A stretch of 64,000 nt of DNA from Venturia oleaginea. Taxonomy: Eukaryota; Ascomycota; Dothideomycetes; Venturiales; Venturiaceae. The notes beneath the pieces were generated by a model, which did no database searches, was not told the DNA's origin, and saw nothing but the letters and a program-made list of their open reading frames with translations. The DNA lies in NCBI GenBank assembly GCA_013176395.1, contig JABMLP010000023.1:496001-560000 (forward strand). Reading direction: 5' to 3'. The position numbers were made by a program, and so were the translations under genes. Positions 23,605 to 34,240 of this stretch are shown here, one piece after another (the first letter of the stretch is position 1; each line of letters starts with the position of its first letter).

Positions 23605-25413
23605 CTACAAGTCCCGGCCCGATTCCTCCCTCCTCGACTTCGCCTCTAACCTATCACTCAAAATATCCTTCAACAAGAAGATAATACTAATCACCAACCC
23701 CAACCCAGCCAATCCACAACCAACATACCAAGCCCCCCTATACCCTCTCAAAATATCCTCCTTATCCCTCCCCCCACGATTAACATTCACCTCCACCGTC
23801 CCCGCAATCCCCAACCCTATAGAAATCGAATAGTTAACCACCGTATTCACCAAACTGGCAGCAATACCCTGATGTTCCTTCTGCACCGCATTGGAGAGGA
23901 TGAGCGTAGCGGCGGGAAAGGACATATCTATTCCCCAGGGCATCACTGAGGCGCAGACGAATGTTTGAGCCCAGTAGATTTGGTGGATGGGCGCGGTCAT
24001 GATGATGATTGTGCCTGTTGTGAAGAAAGTTAGGGCGATGGCCATTACGACGCCTGGACGGACTTTGCCGAGGAGGTAGCCGCTTGCTACTGCTGCTATG
24101 GCGCCGGAGACGCAGACGGGGGAGATCTGTTGGGTTGGTTAGTTGGGGTTCGAGTTTGGATGTAGTGAGTGAGGGGACTGATGGAGAAGGATGGACGGGA
24201 GAGGGAATATATACCCATGCTGAAGCGAGTATTGGGCCGACTCCTCGCAGGACTTGGACGTATTGCCATATGTAGTATATCCAGATACCGAAACAGGCCC
24301 AGCCGCATGCTGTGCAGGCTAGGACGAATCCGACGGTGGTGGTCAGACATGCTTTTGGGATGAGGGGATGTTTTGCCCAGCGGAGTTCAATGTAGAAGAA
24401 TAGTGGCATCATGACTATTCCTAGGACGAGGGTGGCGATGATGTAGGGTTTCTCCCAGCCTACAATTGGCGCTTGATTCCAAGCGAAGTTGATCAGGATG
24501 AGGGCTGTGATTCCCACGGTGGCGCCTTCGAGATCTAGTTCTCTAATTTTCTGGCCAAGGGGCATGGTTTCAAGGGCGTCTTTTGGTGGCTCGGGAATGG
24601 CGAAGTAGCCCAGTACTGTTATGATTGCGAGAGCGATTGCGAGGGCCCAGAATGCCCATGGCCACCATGCCAGTTGACCAAAGATACCGGCGAAGAGGGA
24701 GCCGGTAATACTTCCGTTTGGCGCCATTGAACCGAAAATCGAGAATACCATGGCCTTTCTCCTTCCAGGGGCGTAGGCCACACCTAGGATGGCGAGACTG
24801 TTTGGTAAGACTATGGCGGGGCCGATTCCTTGAAGGACTCGGGCGAAGACGAAGAGGACATGGTTTGAGTATACGGCGAGTCCACAGATCATGGACCATA
24901 CCGAGAACCATGCGAAGCCGATCAAGAGGAGACGTTTGTGGCCGAATGCATCTCCTAAGCGTCCTGAGATGAGGATGAAGGTGCCAACGGTCAAGGAGTA
25001 TCCTGCAATGAGCCATGATAGCACACCTGGATTTGTGATTCCGAATGAGTCGCCAACGATGTGAAGAATGGAAAGAACCTGGCCCAGGGCGGCTTCTGAG
25101 CATTGAATTAGTAGACCGACTCTTGGATAGAGAGGCGTGACAACGAACGAGTCATGAAGTTGGCCATACAACAAACGCCTACAAAAGCGATCTCCCTCGG
25201 TAAAGAAAGAGTCTCAGCAATTGACACTGCAGACTTCGTCCTCGCAAGTTCTCCATCCCTCCCATCCTTGCTCTTGCTCTTGCTCTTTTCCACATCGACG
25301 TCACCCCATTCCCGTCTCTCCAGATTCAATGTCGGTGTCGAATTGCCAAGAGACGAGTTGTTGGGTATCTCAAGGTCCTTTTCTTCCGTTTTTTCCCTGT
25401 CGTCCAAGTCCAT
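23605..25413 (-). CDS. MFS transporter, DHA2/ATR1-like
   Basis: Major facilitator resembling fungal aminotriazole-resistance/low-affinity ammonium transporter proteins. Three exons: 25149-25413, 24215-25095 and 23605-24126; 555 aa. ATG at 25413 begins MDLDDREKTEEKDLEIP; the longer upstream frame lacks an ATG. The first splice joins ...MANFMT to QAALGQVLSILHIVG, restoring the canonical first TM block, which supports this short 53-nt intron. LIAGYSLTVGTFILISGRLGDAFGHKR is the motif-A region, and RVLQGIGPAIVLPNSLAILG matches the antiporter-type motif C region. The last exon ends in an Arg/Glu-rich cytosolic tail. Transported compound unknown; drug/aminotriazole export or ammonium are the usual suggestions for this group. 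Confidence 0.9.
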
Positions 25414-26531
25414 GGTTGCGATGGAGAGCGGTCCGTTGACCTCAAGGAAGGGGAAGGCACGCCTTCTTATCAAAAACAGATGGCTTTCGGGCTTCAGCTG
25501 ATTATGGGCCTGTAGAAGAATCTCGATGAAGAGTTAGTGTGCGGCACTAGAAGACGGCGCGCTTGCAGGTGGAAAAGCAATCGGATGTCCCGCGCTGTCG
25601 GGCGGTACACAACTCTTTTCTCTAGATCATGATGACATATCCATCTGGGCGCACTGCGGAAACATGGCCGTCATGATTGAATCGAAGAGGTTGAAGAGTC
25701 TTGAACGTGGAGTTGAGATCTAATAATAACAACCATATTTATTGTGGTGTGTAATGGCGTGGAGTTGAGATCTACGCCTGGATCTGTGCTTTCATAATCA
25801 ATTTGTACGGCTAAGTTTCATATTTTCTACCGTAGAATTTCGTACCCTCCGGTGGCCGTGGTTCGATCGACAACTGTACTTATACAGATAGGAGATAAGC
25901 TTTTTGGTAAAGAGCAGCCCCTCAGATTCTCATACATTTCGCTAAGGAGATCCCTAATATCCCGACTGGGATCGGGACTCCATAATTCGAACAGGAGAAA
26001 AGGCGGGTTGCTAGTGGATCAACTCTCGCGTCTCGGGAGACATGGAATCGCGAATGCCGAAGAAGCTCCATCGACACCACCACCCATTTCTCACCCTCAT
26101 GCTACTCGTACTCCCATCTTCACTCTTTCGACCCGTGGCACCGATAGGGAACCGTGCAATCTACAAAGACGAATTCATAGGACTTCTTTTACCGCCAGCG
26201 ACTTCTTCGACAGAACGATGTAAGTAGTGTTCTGCGATTCGCTTATCTCTTCTATACCTGATCTTCCGCAGACAGAACTTACTATGGTATCCGGCTTATT
26301 AGTCGTTAGTCCCACGCTAAATGCGGTGATCTAAATGCTTAATATATCGGTATTTCACTCAGATCTTGGTGTTTTAATACATTTATAAGCAGAATCTGAT
26401 TGGCTATCTTCCTATTACCACTTTGTACAGCCTCATATACAGAGAGATCTACAGCTTCAAATAGATTAACTACAACACCAGGGATTAACGCATTGGCCAG
26501 AGACTAACAACTAATAGTCAAGTAGCCATAG
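25414..26531. other. Gene-poor stretch with a possible signal-peptide exon
   Basis: No complete gene. A 15-bp direct repeat, GTGGAGTTGAGATCT, occurs at about 25707 and 25753. ATGs at 26042/26054 open a frame with a hydrophobic run (LTLMLLVLPSSLF) that ends at a perfect GTAAGT donor at 26220. About 310 bp of A/T-rich sequence separates it from coding-like exons at 26532, but the phases do not match, so I do not join them. Confidence 0.4.
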
Positions 26532-26916
26532 TACAACTGCGAGGACAGCAAATTTCCAACTTCTTGTGGTGGTGATAAAACGAAGACTTTGTATTACACA
26601 TGTGGTGTGACTAAGGCATGGTACGGATATCCTTCTGATTCTCGAAATTGATAAACAAATTAATAGTTGGTATAGCGAGGCCAAGGAAACCTGCGTCACC
26701 AACCTCGTCTTCGCTGATAAGAACGATAAGAACCCCATCACTGGTTACCGCTGTACTTCAGAGTCTAGAGCACCCACGTGCACCATATACCGCAGCAACC
26801 CTCCGGAACTTGTCAATGGAAATCCATCTGGAGCATCAGGCCTTGCAGGCCAATACGTGAAAGTTGACGCACTTTTTGCGGGCTTCTTCACTCTGGGCAT
26901 GGCAATTATGCTATGA
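26532..26916 (+). CDS. Two 3' exons of a small cysteine-rich, probably secreted or GPI-type protein (5' part unresolved)
   Basis: Exon A (26532-26620) follows an acceptor CATAG and reads CEDSKFPTSCGG..LYYTCGVTKA. A 46-nt intron (GTACGG..AATAG) leads to exon B (26667-26916), which restores frame as CWYSEAKETCVTN and continues with two more cysteines, then ends in a hydrophobic tail ALFAGFFTLGMAIML before TGA. Cysteine spacing, Asn/Ser-rich sequence and the terminal hydrophobic tail fit a small surface or secreted protein. No start codon or signal peptide joins cleanly, so this may be an incomplete model or a decayed gene. No family is recognised. Confidence 0.42.
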
Positions 26917-28004
26917 ATACGGCGATAAGAGCTTGACGTGTGGTGATAAATTCGCAGGAAGGCTTCAACTGGGTGGATTGCGTGGATGAATGGATGAATG
27001 GATATTATGTTTTCTGGTTGCAATCAAGTGTTCCTTCGGTCGGAATCCTTTTAAATCGTCTGGATCTACAATGACGTTTCTTATATCTCTCTGTACCTAT
27101 TTCCCCTCAATCTAGTGATGATGAAGTATAGTGCCATACAAATGTTCATGTATGTACACGCCCTTCTTGTGATATGGTGGAGCACATTCTAAGACAGCCC
27201 GCCAGCCTCGTACTGGATCGAAACTCGACAACTCCCCCTCCGTCTTGCCCTAAATCATGTCCGCTTTGTTTCCGCACTCTTTCAAGTGTTGTATCGTCCT
27301 CGCCTCTAAATTTCGTAGTGTAGACTTCGGCGATATGCATAATCTCGATTGCAGTCTTCTCTTTATGCGGCATGTGCGCTTCGATTTCGAACTTTGCTTC
27401 GTGGCATTTTTCTTTGCCCGCCTCACGTATGGGCTTTGGTATTGTGAAGTTGTAGGGCTCGTTCAGGATTCTGCTCTGAAAGCTTTGCGCTCGCGTGTAT
27501 TAAGTTCAGAGACATCATATTATCATGTTAGCTGTCGAGATTCGAGAGGTGCTGGTCCCGCTGATACTTTGATAGGAGCCGTGAGGTGGCAGGCAGAGAT
27601 TTTTAATTCTTCTCTTGACGCGACATTTGTGAAGGAGATTGCGAGATCGTTCTTTTCCTTCTTTCTCCGCACCGCTTTTGCTTCCTGCCGCTGCGGGGAG
27701 TGTACCTTGGTCGAGGGTGATGAGCGAGCAGGTGAAGTTGTCCTATCCTAAAGCTAGTAACGAGCCGAGCAACGCTATTATAAAGCAGTAGTCAAATTCG
27801 TGATAATGGTGTGCTTGACTTTGAATCTTGCAAACAACCAGTCTTCGCGCTCCACGGCTCGAGTACTTTTCTCCGTTTGGAAATTGGTCGAAAAATCGAG
27901 TGCGCGGGGTTCGAGGTGCAACTTTCCCTTGGTGCTGGAGGCCAAGTGACAAGTCATTGGATTCTTCTTCACTTACCCGTCCTCAGACGAGCAACAGCGA
28001 TGAA
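26917..28004. other. Gene-poor stretch with scattered coding-like minus-strand fragments
   Basis: On the minus strand, pieces such as NEPYNFTIPKPIREAGKEKC (upstream of 27380, after a TTTCAG acceptor) and DNFTCSLITLDQGTLPAAAG (near 27720, after GGATAG) look protein-coding and extracellular in character. I could not join them into one gene with an ATG. They could be exons of an unrecognised secreted protein or decayed sequence. Confidence 0.3.
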
Positions 28005-28154
28005 AAAAACTTGTAGCTTCTCTTTGATTGAGCGTGTCATCCTTAGTGCAGGGGCCATGCTAATCTTCTCTGTATCGTTTCAAATTGACCTAGTATTTGT
28101 TAGTGAATGTCGAAGGTGGAAGTTTGAGGTGACTAACCAAATGTTCCGAAGAAC
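28003..28154 (-). ncRNA. U6 spliceosomal snRNA gene with an intron
   Basis: Catalytic snRNA of the spliceosome, transcribed by RNA polymerase III. On the minus strand the RNA starts at 28154 with the hairpin GTTCTTCGGAAC, then ATTTG (exon 1, 28138-28154). A 48-nt intron (28090-28137) has a GTTAGT donor, a CACTAAC branch site at 28099-28105 and a TAG acceptor. Exon 2 (from 28089) reads GTCAATTTGAAACGATACAG, then the ACAGAGA box, AGATTAGCATGGCCCC, the ISL/U4-pairing region CTGCACTAAGGATGACACGC and the 3' tail. It ends in a T7 terminator (28003-28009). Removing the intron gives a continuous, typical fungal U6. A TTCGA core in the intron (28107-28115) resembles a B box. A weak TATA-like TACTTAAT lies about 30 bp upstream. 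Confidence 0.96.
28090..28137 (-). other. mRNA-type intron within U6, carrying a B-box-like core
   Basis: 48 nt, GT..AG, with branch site CACTAAC about 9 nt before the acceptor. It contains CTTCGACAT, matching the TTCGA core of the Pol III B box (GGTTCGANTCC) but not the flanking G or C positions. In Schizosaccharomyces the U6 intron is known to carry a B-box match, so a promoter role here is plausible but unproven. Confidence 0.85.
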
Positions 28155-29065
28155 TGATGGAAGAAGCGGGTGTGGGTGGCCAGCTCATTAAGTATCAGAA
28201 TAAATTACGCTTGGACCAGCATCAGCTGACATACGTCCAAGCGTCTAGTCTTAGCGTGCCGAAGTTTGTCGCTTTTCTTAAACAGGGTGTCTGATTGGCT
28301 GAGTCTCGTGATACAGCCTGTCTCTCGATCGCTTGGAGGATTGAATAAGAGCAGTTTCGACTTCCTCCTTTGAACTTGTAAGGCGCTATTTTCTGCAGAG
28401 TATTGGAAATCTTCTGTCGTCCCGGCTTCATAAGCGTTATCTACATTTCTATCACGGTACCTCGTATCTCACGCTTCAGTTTAAATTTCGTGGCGACTGA
28501 GTTAATAATCACCCCAATACGTCTTTGCTATTCTAGGACCCAAAGACCATTGGCGCACCTATGGAGCAACTCACTCTACTTTCAAAGTAGCTTTGTTGCA
28601 GCGTCTTTCTCGTCACAATCGCCTTCCACAAACATGACGACACTGGATAATACCAGCTGATTCTACAATTTCAGCTTTCTTGCTGAGTGCGAGCAGATGT
28701 GGAGAGAACAGCCTCCTGTTTATCCTCTAGAATCATACCGCTAGCTTCAGGCTACCGCTTGGTGCTCTGACGCAGTTGCAATTGTCCTGGTGATCGTGGT
28801 TTTTGTCCCAGAGGTCGGAGTGCCAATGACGGGTCGTGGAAACCAACTCGAGGACTTGAGATTTTCTCAGCGCGTAGAGATGTATTAAATAATTTCAGCT
28901 GTATGAGAATTAATGCGCCATAGTTTGAGTTGAATCCTACACATCTATCTTTCCATTCAAAAACATTCGAACATGCCCCGATACTTCAGATCGTAGTGAC
29001 GCTCACCTCAAGTTGTGGCACGCTGGAGAGAATAATGCACGGAGTTAAAACCTGCTTTTTCCAAC
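28155..29065. other. Upstream flank of U6; no protein gene seen
   Basis: The first 60 bp should contain the U6 upstream promoter. Beyond that no supported gene or repeat is visible. Confidence 0.5.
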
Positions 29066-29497
29066 TTGAAGCCATTCACTCGGTCTATCCATACGATCCC
29101 CGCGCATAATGGCTCGCAGCCAAGTACTACACACCTCAACATACCCCTCGAAGTGCCCGAGCTCGACATTCGAACCACCTTTACCCTCCTCGTTCTAACA
29201 CTGACTATATTTACCACTCTCCCACAGCTGCTCATAACCATAGGCTTTACAGGAAGGGTTTCTAACCAGGATGGTATACTAAAGAGACGAGGTCGATTCC
29301 ACGACGCTCTTGAATGGTGGGGAACTGTGTGGCCACTTGCGGTTGTGGGCTTCTCGGGCTTTATGTTCGTACTCGCAGGGATTGTATTGTCGCGTATCCA
29401 GATTACTCAGACCGTGGAGGCTTTGATAGAGGCATCGCAGGATGAAGTACACCGGTCACTGTTCTATTCTTACAACTCTTCTGTGCACCGATGGTAA
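29066..29497 (+). other. Open frame with two predicted membrane segments, no ATG
   Basis: A plus-strand frame of about 140 codons contains two strongly hydrophobic segments, TFTLLVLTLTIFTTLPQLLI and WPLAVVGFSGFMFVLAGIVL, separated by a charged loop (ILKRRGRFHDALEWWG). It has no in-frame ATG near its beginning (only TTG), so it would need an upstream exon. A 3' splice alternative could extend it by about 15 codons. Composition looks coding-like, but no family is recognised. It may be an internal exon or a fragment of a decayed membrane protein. Confidence 0.35.
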
Positions 29498-30421
29498 CCA
29501 ATCCGTTGCTTCTGGCTGTAGATGGCTGGATTTGGCCTGTGCGAATAGACTCGAGGTAGGTAGGTGGTAAAGAAGGATTCGTCCCAGTATTCCGAGAGAT
29601 TGGTAGCACTTGCTGTTGCCGTCTTGAAGCCGGGTTCACGGTTCGCGTGCGAGATGATCCACTTTGCACTGAAATACTCCATCTCGCTAAGCTATCTTTT
29701 CATCTTTTGCTCGGCAACCACGGTCAAGAATTTCTTGTGCCGGTACTAAGCTTGAACACATGGGAAGTGGGAACTGCCCCGAGGCTTGTGCAAAGCCAAT
29801 TGCATCTTATCTTTGTCGCCAAGACATTTCGGGAATATGTTTCTGGGCACGCTAGAATCCTAAAGGACGTTCCAAACAACAAGGCCGCTTACGCCAATAA
29901 GACCAAGGACCGGTTAAATGTAACAACATGCAGCCACCGCCCACAGAAGTCCATCTAAGTCAAGTTGGTCGTATTCTTCGCGTGTTCTTATCAACTTAGT
30001 TTCGGAGCTGGGTTTCCGAATATCCCAGATTCTTAGTCGCCGAGCATTTTGCCCAGCCTGCCACGCCTGCCGAGCCTGATGGTACTCCACACACGACTTT
30101 CCAACCTCCGCTCCACGACATGATCGACCATAGCATCTCTGAAAACCGGTCGTCTGGCCGCTTGCTCTCTTATCGAAGAATGTCCGTCACCTTCCACATT
30201 GGGACCGTAAATCTCAAGTCCCCAGCGCGATGCTACCCTCAGGATTGTCTATAGCCTCTTGGCTTGCTTGCCACAGAGGGGGCAACTATATGTTGCACTG
30301 CCAGACGCGACGGAAATTTGTGACCTGCGCGCTCTTCACGTCACCCCAGACCGCTCCTCTCTCTCCACTTCAACGGCTATACCTTCGATTCAATTATTGA
30401 AGCCTATCACTACTCCCTGCA
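29498..30421. other. Upstream region of the peptide transporter
   Basis: Contains the PTR2 promoter and C-rich 5' leader (about 30300-30420). A minus-strand ATG frame of 70 codons at 29470-29682 (starting MEYFSAKWIISHANREPGF) looks weakly coding-like, but nothing supports it further. Confidence 0.35.
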
Positions 30422-32490
30422 ATGCCTGCTCTCACTAACGAGGATGCGGCCATCATGGCCATGGCCGAAGTGCCAGGCGATCCTTCCAAAGGGCATATGC
30501 ACGAGACCAAAAGCTTAACAACTACAACAACACCGCCCCACGACGAGGAGCATCAGCACATCTCGGATGATGATCTGAAAAGGCTTCGTCGCGTTTCTGG
30601 GAAAATCCCTTGGGTGGCTTTCACAATCGCATTCGTTGAATTATGTGAGCGGTTCAGTTACTACGGAACAGTAAGAAAGGTCCGAGTAGACGTGTGGGCT
30701 GCAGCTGATGTTAGCAGACTGTCGTTTTTGTCAACTTTTTGCAACAGCCGCTCCCAGTAGGCTCACCGAGTGGCGCTGGCTTCGATGGTCAATCAGGAGC
30801 TCTTGGAATGGGGCAAAGGGCTTCAACTGGTCTTACCACTTTCAATCAGGTATGGCATCATGGAGAAATCTCAATTATGGCATCATTTCTGACTGGAGAA
30901 TCAGTTCTGGGCTTACCTGACACCACTTCTTGGAGCCTACATTGCAGATGCGCACCTAGGTCGCTACAAGACCATTCATATCGCCATTATGGTTGCTATC
31001 ATCGGGCACATTGTTCTTACAGCGTCTGCAGCTCCGAGCGTCATTGCTAAGCCTAACACTTCTATTGGTGTTTTCTCCGTTGGTCTTATCATCTTCGGGG
31101 TAGGGACTGGCCTCTTCAAGTCAAACATCTCCCCACTCCTTGCGGAACAACAAGTGGTTACCAGGATGGCCATCGAGACGACAGCCAAAGGCGAACGAGT
31201 TATTGTGGACCCTGCTGTCACTACTTCTCGCATATTCTTATACTTTTATATGTGCATCAATGTCGGCTCGCTTGTTGGGCAGATTGCCATGGTGTATGCT
31301 GAGAAGTACGTTGGATTCTGGCTGGCCTTTATGTTACCAACGGTGATGTTCTTGATTGCTCCGGTTGTGTTGGCTGTCTTCAAGAAGAAGTATAGACTTT
31401 CTCCTCCTACCGGATTTGTCTTGTCTAAGTTCTTCCGTATGTGGAGTACGGCCATGAAGGGGAAGTGGTCTCTCAATATTGCAAAGATGAAGAGAGAGTT
31501 CACCTGGGACACTGTCAGACCGTCACTGATCCCAGTGGCACAGAGACCTGCCTGGATGACTTACGACGACGCATGGGTCGATGAAGTTCGTCGTGGACTA
31601 ATGGCCTGCAAAGTCTTCGCGTTTTTGCCTCTGTACTGGCTCGCATATGGGCAGATGACCAACGTAAGTGTCCAAGGCTCCTACATTGAGAAATCTGCTG
31701 ACAGAATATAGAACTTGACCTCGCAAGCAGCGACAATGAACCTACACGGGGCGCCTAATGATCTCATCCAAAATCTCAACCCAATCTCCATTGTCATCAT
31801 GATCCCAATCTTCGATTTCTTCATCTACCCCGCACGTAAGTTTCAGCCCTCCTCCTTGTTTACACAAAAAGACAGACACGCTAACCAGTCTCAACAGTCC
31901 GCAAAGCTCGCATTCATTTCACTCCCATTAAACGTATTGCCTGCGGATTCATCATGGCAGCTCTTGCCATGGTCGCCGCCTGCGTGACGCAATACTACGT
32001 CTACAAGCTCAACCCCTGCGGCAACCAAGCAGCAACCTGTCGCGACGCCGACGACAACGTCCTCTACTCCGAAATCAATGTCTGGGTCCAAACAGTCCCC
32101 TACGTCTTCATCGGCATCTCCGAGATCTTCACCTCAATTACCGGTCTCGAATACGCCTTCTCCAAAGCACCGACGAACATGCGAAGTTTCGTCATGGCCA
32201 TCAATCTTTTGATGAACGCCTTCTCGTCGGCCATTGCTCAGGCCATGGTTGCGCTTGCTAATGATCCCCTGTTGGTTTGGAATTATGGTGTTGTCGCTGT
32301 TATTGCTTTTGTTAGTGGTATTGCGTTCTGGTTGTGTTTCAAGCAAATGGATGCGGATGAGGATAAGTGGAATATGATCCAAGAGACGGCGTACAAGGGG
32401 AGGAGAGGCAGTGTGACTGTCAATGATCCCGAAGCTGTTGCCGTCCCGGCCACGGGTGTCAGGAGCAGCATGGAGAAATCCTCGTTGTGA
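30422..32490 (+). CDS. PTR2: Di-/tripeptide transporter, POT family (PTR2)
   Basis: Proton-coupled oligopeptide symporter of the plasma membrane. Five exons: 30422-30670, 30718-30849, 30905-31663, 31712-31835 and 31898-32490; 618 aa, all phases consistent. The N-terminal 70 residues are hydrophilic. TM1 has the POT block VELCERFSYYGT, cut by intron 1 immediately after the Thr. FWAYLTPLLGAYIAD, the downstream GVGTGLFKSNISPLL and the signature FYMCINVGSLVGQI identify the family. A large extracellular/intracellular loop follows at RMWSTAMKGKWS. TMs near the C-terminus include FIMAALAMVAACVTQYYVY and TGLEYAFSKAPTNMRSFVMA. The C-terminal tail is polar. Length fits fungal PTR2. Fungal PTR2 is often induced by peptides and nitrogen limitation; no such site was identified here. 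Confidence 0.95.
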
Positions 32491-33017
32491 TGAAGTGGAT
32501 CATTCTTTGGGAAGTTGGGTAGAGTTGACAGGATTTGGACGGATGTTTGGACAATTTTACCTAATATTTAGTGCACAGCGGGAAGTTGTTTCTAGGCTTG
32601 TGGTGCACAAAACGCAACCTTGAGCTTATCAAATCGGGTTTCCGCCATGCCATGCCATACCACGTCAAGACTTTGAAATTGATCACAACCTCTACACCAT
32701 TGAGCAAATTCAAAGAAAACAGTACATCATCATGGCGCAACCAAATCACCAATATCAATCGCTCAAAGCCGTTATTCAGGACTAGCGTAGCGGCACTTTG
32801 GCACTGTCATAGCGAAATTTGGAAGGCTCAAACTCATTATCAGCCATGCTCGCTTTAACTCGATCATGTAGTACTCAAGCAGATTCCTTCCAAACATCAA
32901 GCACCGAACAACGCAACAAGAAAATAAGAAACTTTCACCCCCCACAACCCCGTTTCCAATCCAAGCAACCAAAGAGAACCAATCGCACGCCACGACCACC
33001 AAGCTAACAATCCAAAA
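32491..33017. other. 3' flank of PTR2 and leader of a small ORF
   Basis: No gene. Sequence from about 32920 to 33017 is C/A-rich and poor in G, like a fungal 5' leader on the plus strand. Confidence 0.4.
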
Positions 33018-33149
33018 ATGCCACAACGACACGAACAGATGCGCGATACTCCCCAACGCGAGAACGTAATCAAGGAAGCTGTTACATATCTCTCCCATAA
33101 TCCTCTGACAGGGATTGTGGTTCTTGCTCTGCTCATCGGCGCCGTCTGA
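33018..33149 (+). CDS. 43-residue protein with a C-terminal membrane segment, hypothetical
   Basis: ATG at 33018 in good context (CCAAAAATGCC) after a C/A-rich leader opens a 43-codon frame. It has a hydrophilic N-terminal half (MPQRHEQMRDTPQRENVIKE) and a hydrophobic tail LTGIVVLALLIGAV that ends at TGA. That is the layout of a tail-anchored micropeptide. I do not recognise a homologue. It may be a true small gene, a first exon or chance; a larger antisense frame overlaps it but has no better support. Confidence 0.38.
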   Translation: MPQRHEQMRDTPQRENVIKEAVTYLSHNPLTGIVVLALLIGAV

Positions 33150-34240
33150 TGCTTTTGCGCGACGGGGGTGGAATTTGGAGTTTGTTGTTATGGTTGTGAG
33201 GCGCTTGCTTTTGTTGCTTGGGATTGTTGGAGTGCTGGTTGGGATGGCTGTATCAGAGGTCTGGATTCTGGAAGAGACTTCGGGGACAAGGGGAGAGTTG
33301 GTGTGGATATGGGGGAGAAGGATCAATTGTGTGGATAGGCGAAGGAGCTGGTATGGGTAGATAATACTATGCGTGTTTGGAGGGGGTAGACTTGATGAAT
33401 TAGGGCGTAAGATCTCTTGTTCGGAGTGTTGCTTGGAGTTTCGAGGCTTCGATGTGAGTTTCGGAGATGTCAGAAGAAAGGATGAGTTTTAGCATCTTAA
33501 AGGCGAAATTTCTACCAAATAGTTTGGACCGGAGAGACAAATGCGAGATGCTTGTGTTAGCCTGGAGTCTGGCAGGGCGTGAGCATCTCATTTCTGTCCC
33601 TACAAGCTAGGGAGAGATATCCGTGAGTGTCTCCCATCTGTCCCTAGGAAGAGAGATATCAGATAGCAGCAGTCTTTCTCCCTCATCGATGGTTTGTTTA
33701 TCGAAGGAATCTCGTGTTGAATTGGATTCTGGGAAGGCGTCGTATGGAATTAGCTGGGACATCTGTACGGAGTTTAATCAAGGATATATCGTTTACAGCC
33801 CCTCCTGCAGGTTGTATAAGCGTTTACGGTAGATCTCTACGTATATACGATTATCAATCCCGTTACTTAAATTCCATCTTTAGCAACCTGAGACGAGACC
33901 TAGGGTCAAGGGACGTGGTGTCTTGTAGAAGTAGAGGAGTCGAGGTGCTTCGGAAGGCATCCAAGGCCTGGGATTTTTGGACACCCTCATGTGAATTCGG
34001 AGCCGTCAATGACAACAGACGTACTGGCAAGTGTCTGGCAATCTGAGAAACAAATCTTGCCAGAATTTCTGCACGCTCGAACTCGATTCAGTGTGTTGAA
34101 AGAAGAGCAAAAGTGTTGGAGGATCCCGCGGTTTTGATTGCCGCCGCTTGGGCCAGACTCGTGATAGCGTGTTTTCGTCCGAAAAGTAGGTCCGTCCGAG
34201 CTCCTCTAATCCCGCATCCTATACAAACAGCGCGTAACCA
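33150..34240. other. Intergenic region upstream of SRS2
   Basis: No supported gene or RNA. Presumably includes the SRS2 promoter. Short frames here lack family resemblance. Confidence 0.5.

Noticed and set aside
14472..25413. Secondary-metabolite gene cluster
   Set aside because: Transporters and a reductase are present, but no PKS, NRPS, terpene synthase or DMAT gene and no Zn2Cys6 regulator was found.
25414..25473. 20-codon N-terminal extension of the ATR1-like transporter
   Set aside because: It begins at a TTG, not an ATG; the first in-frame ATG is 25413.
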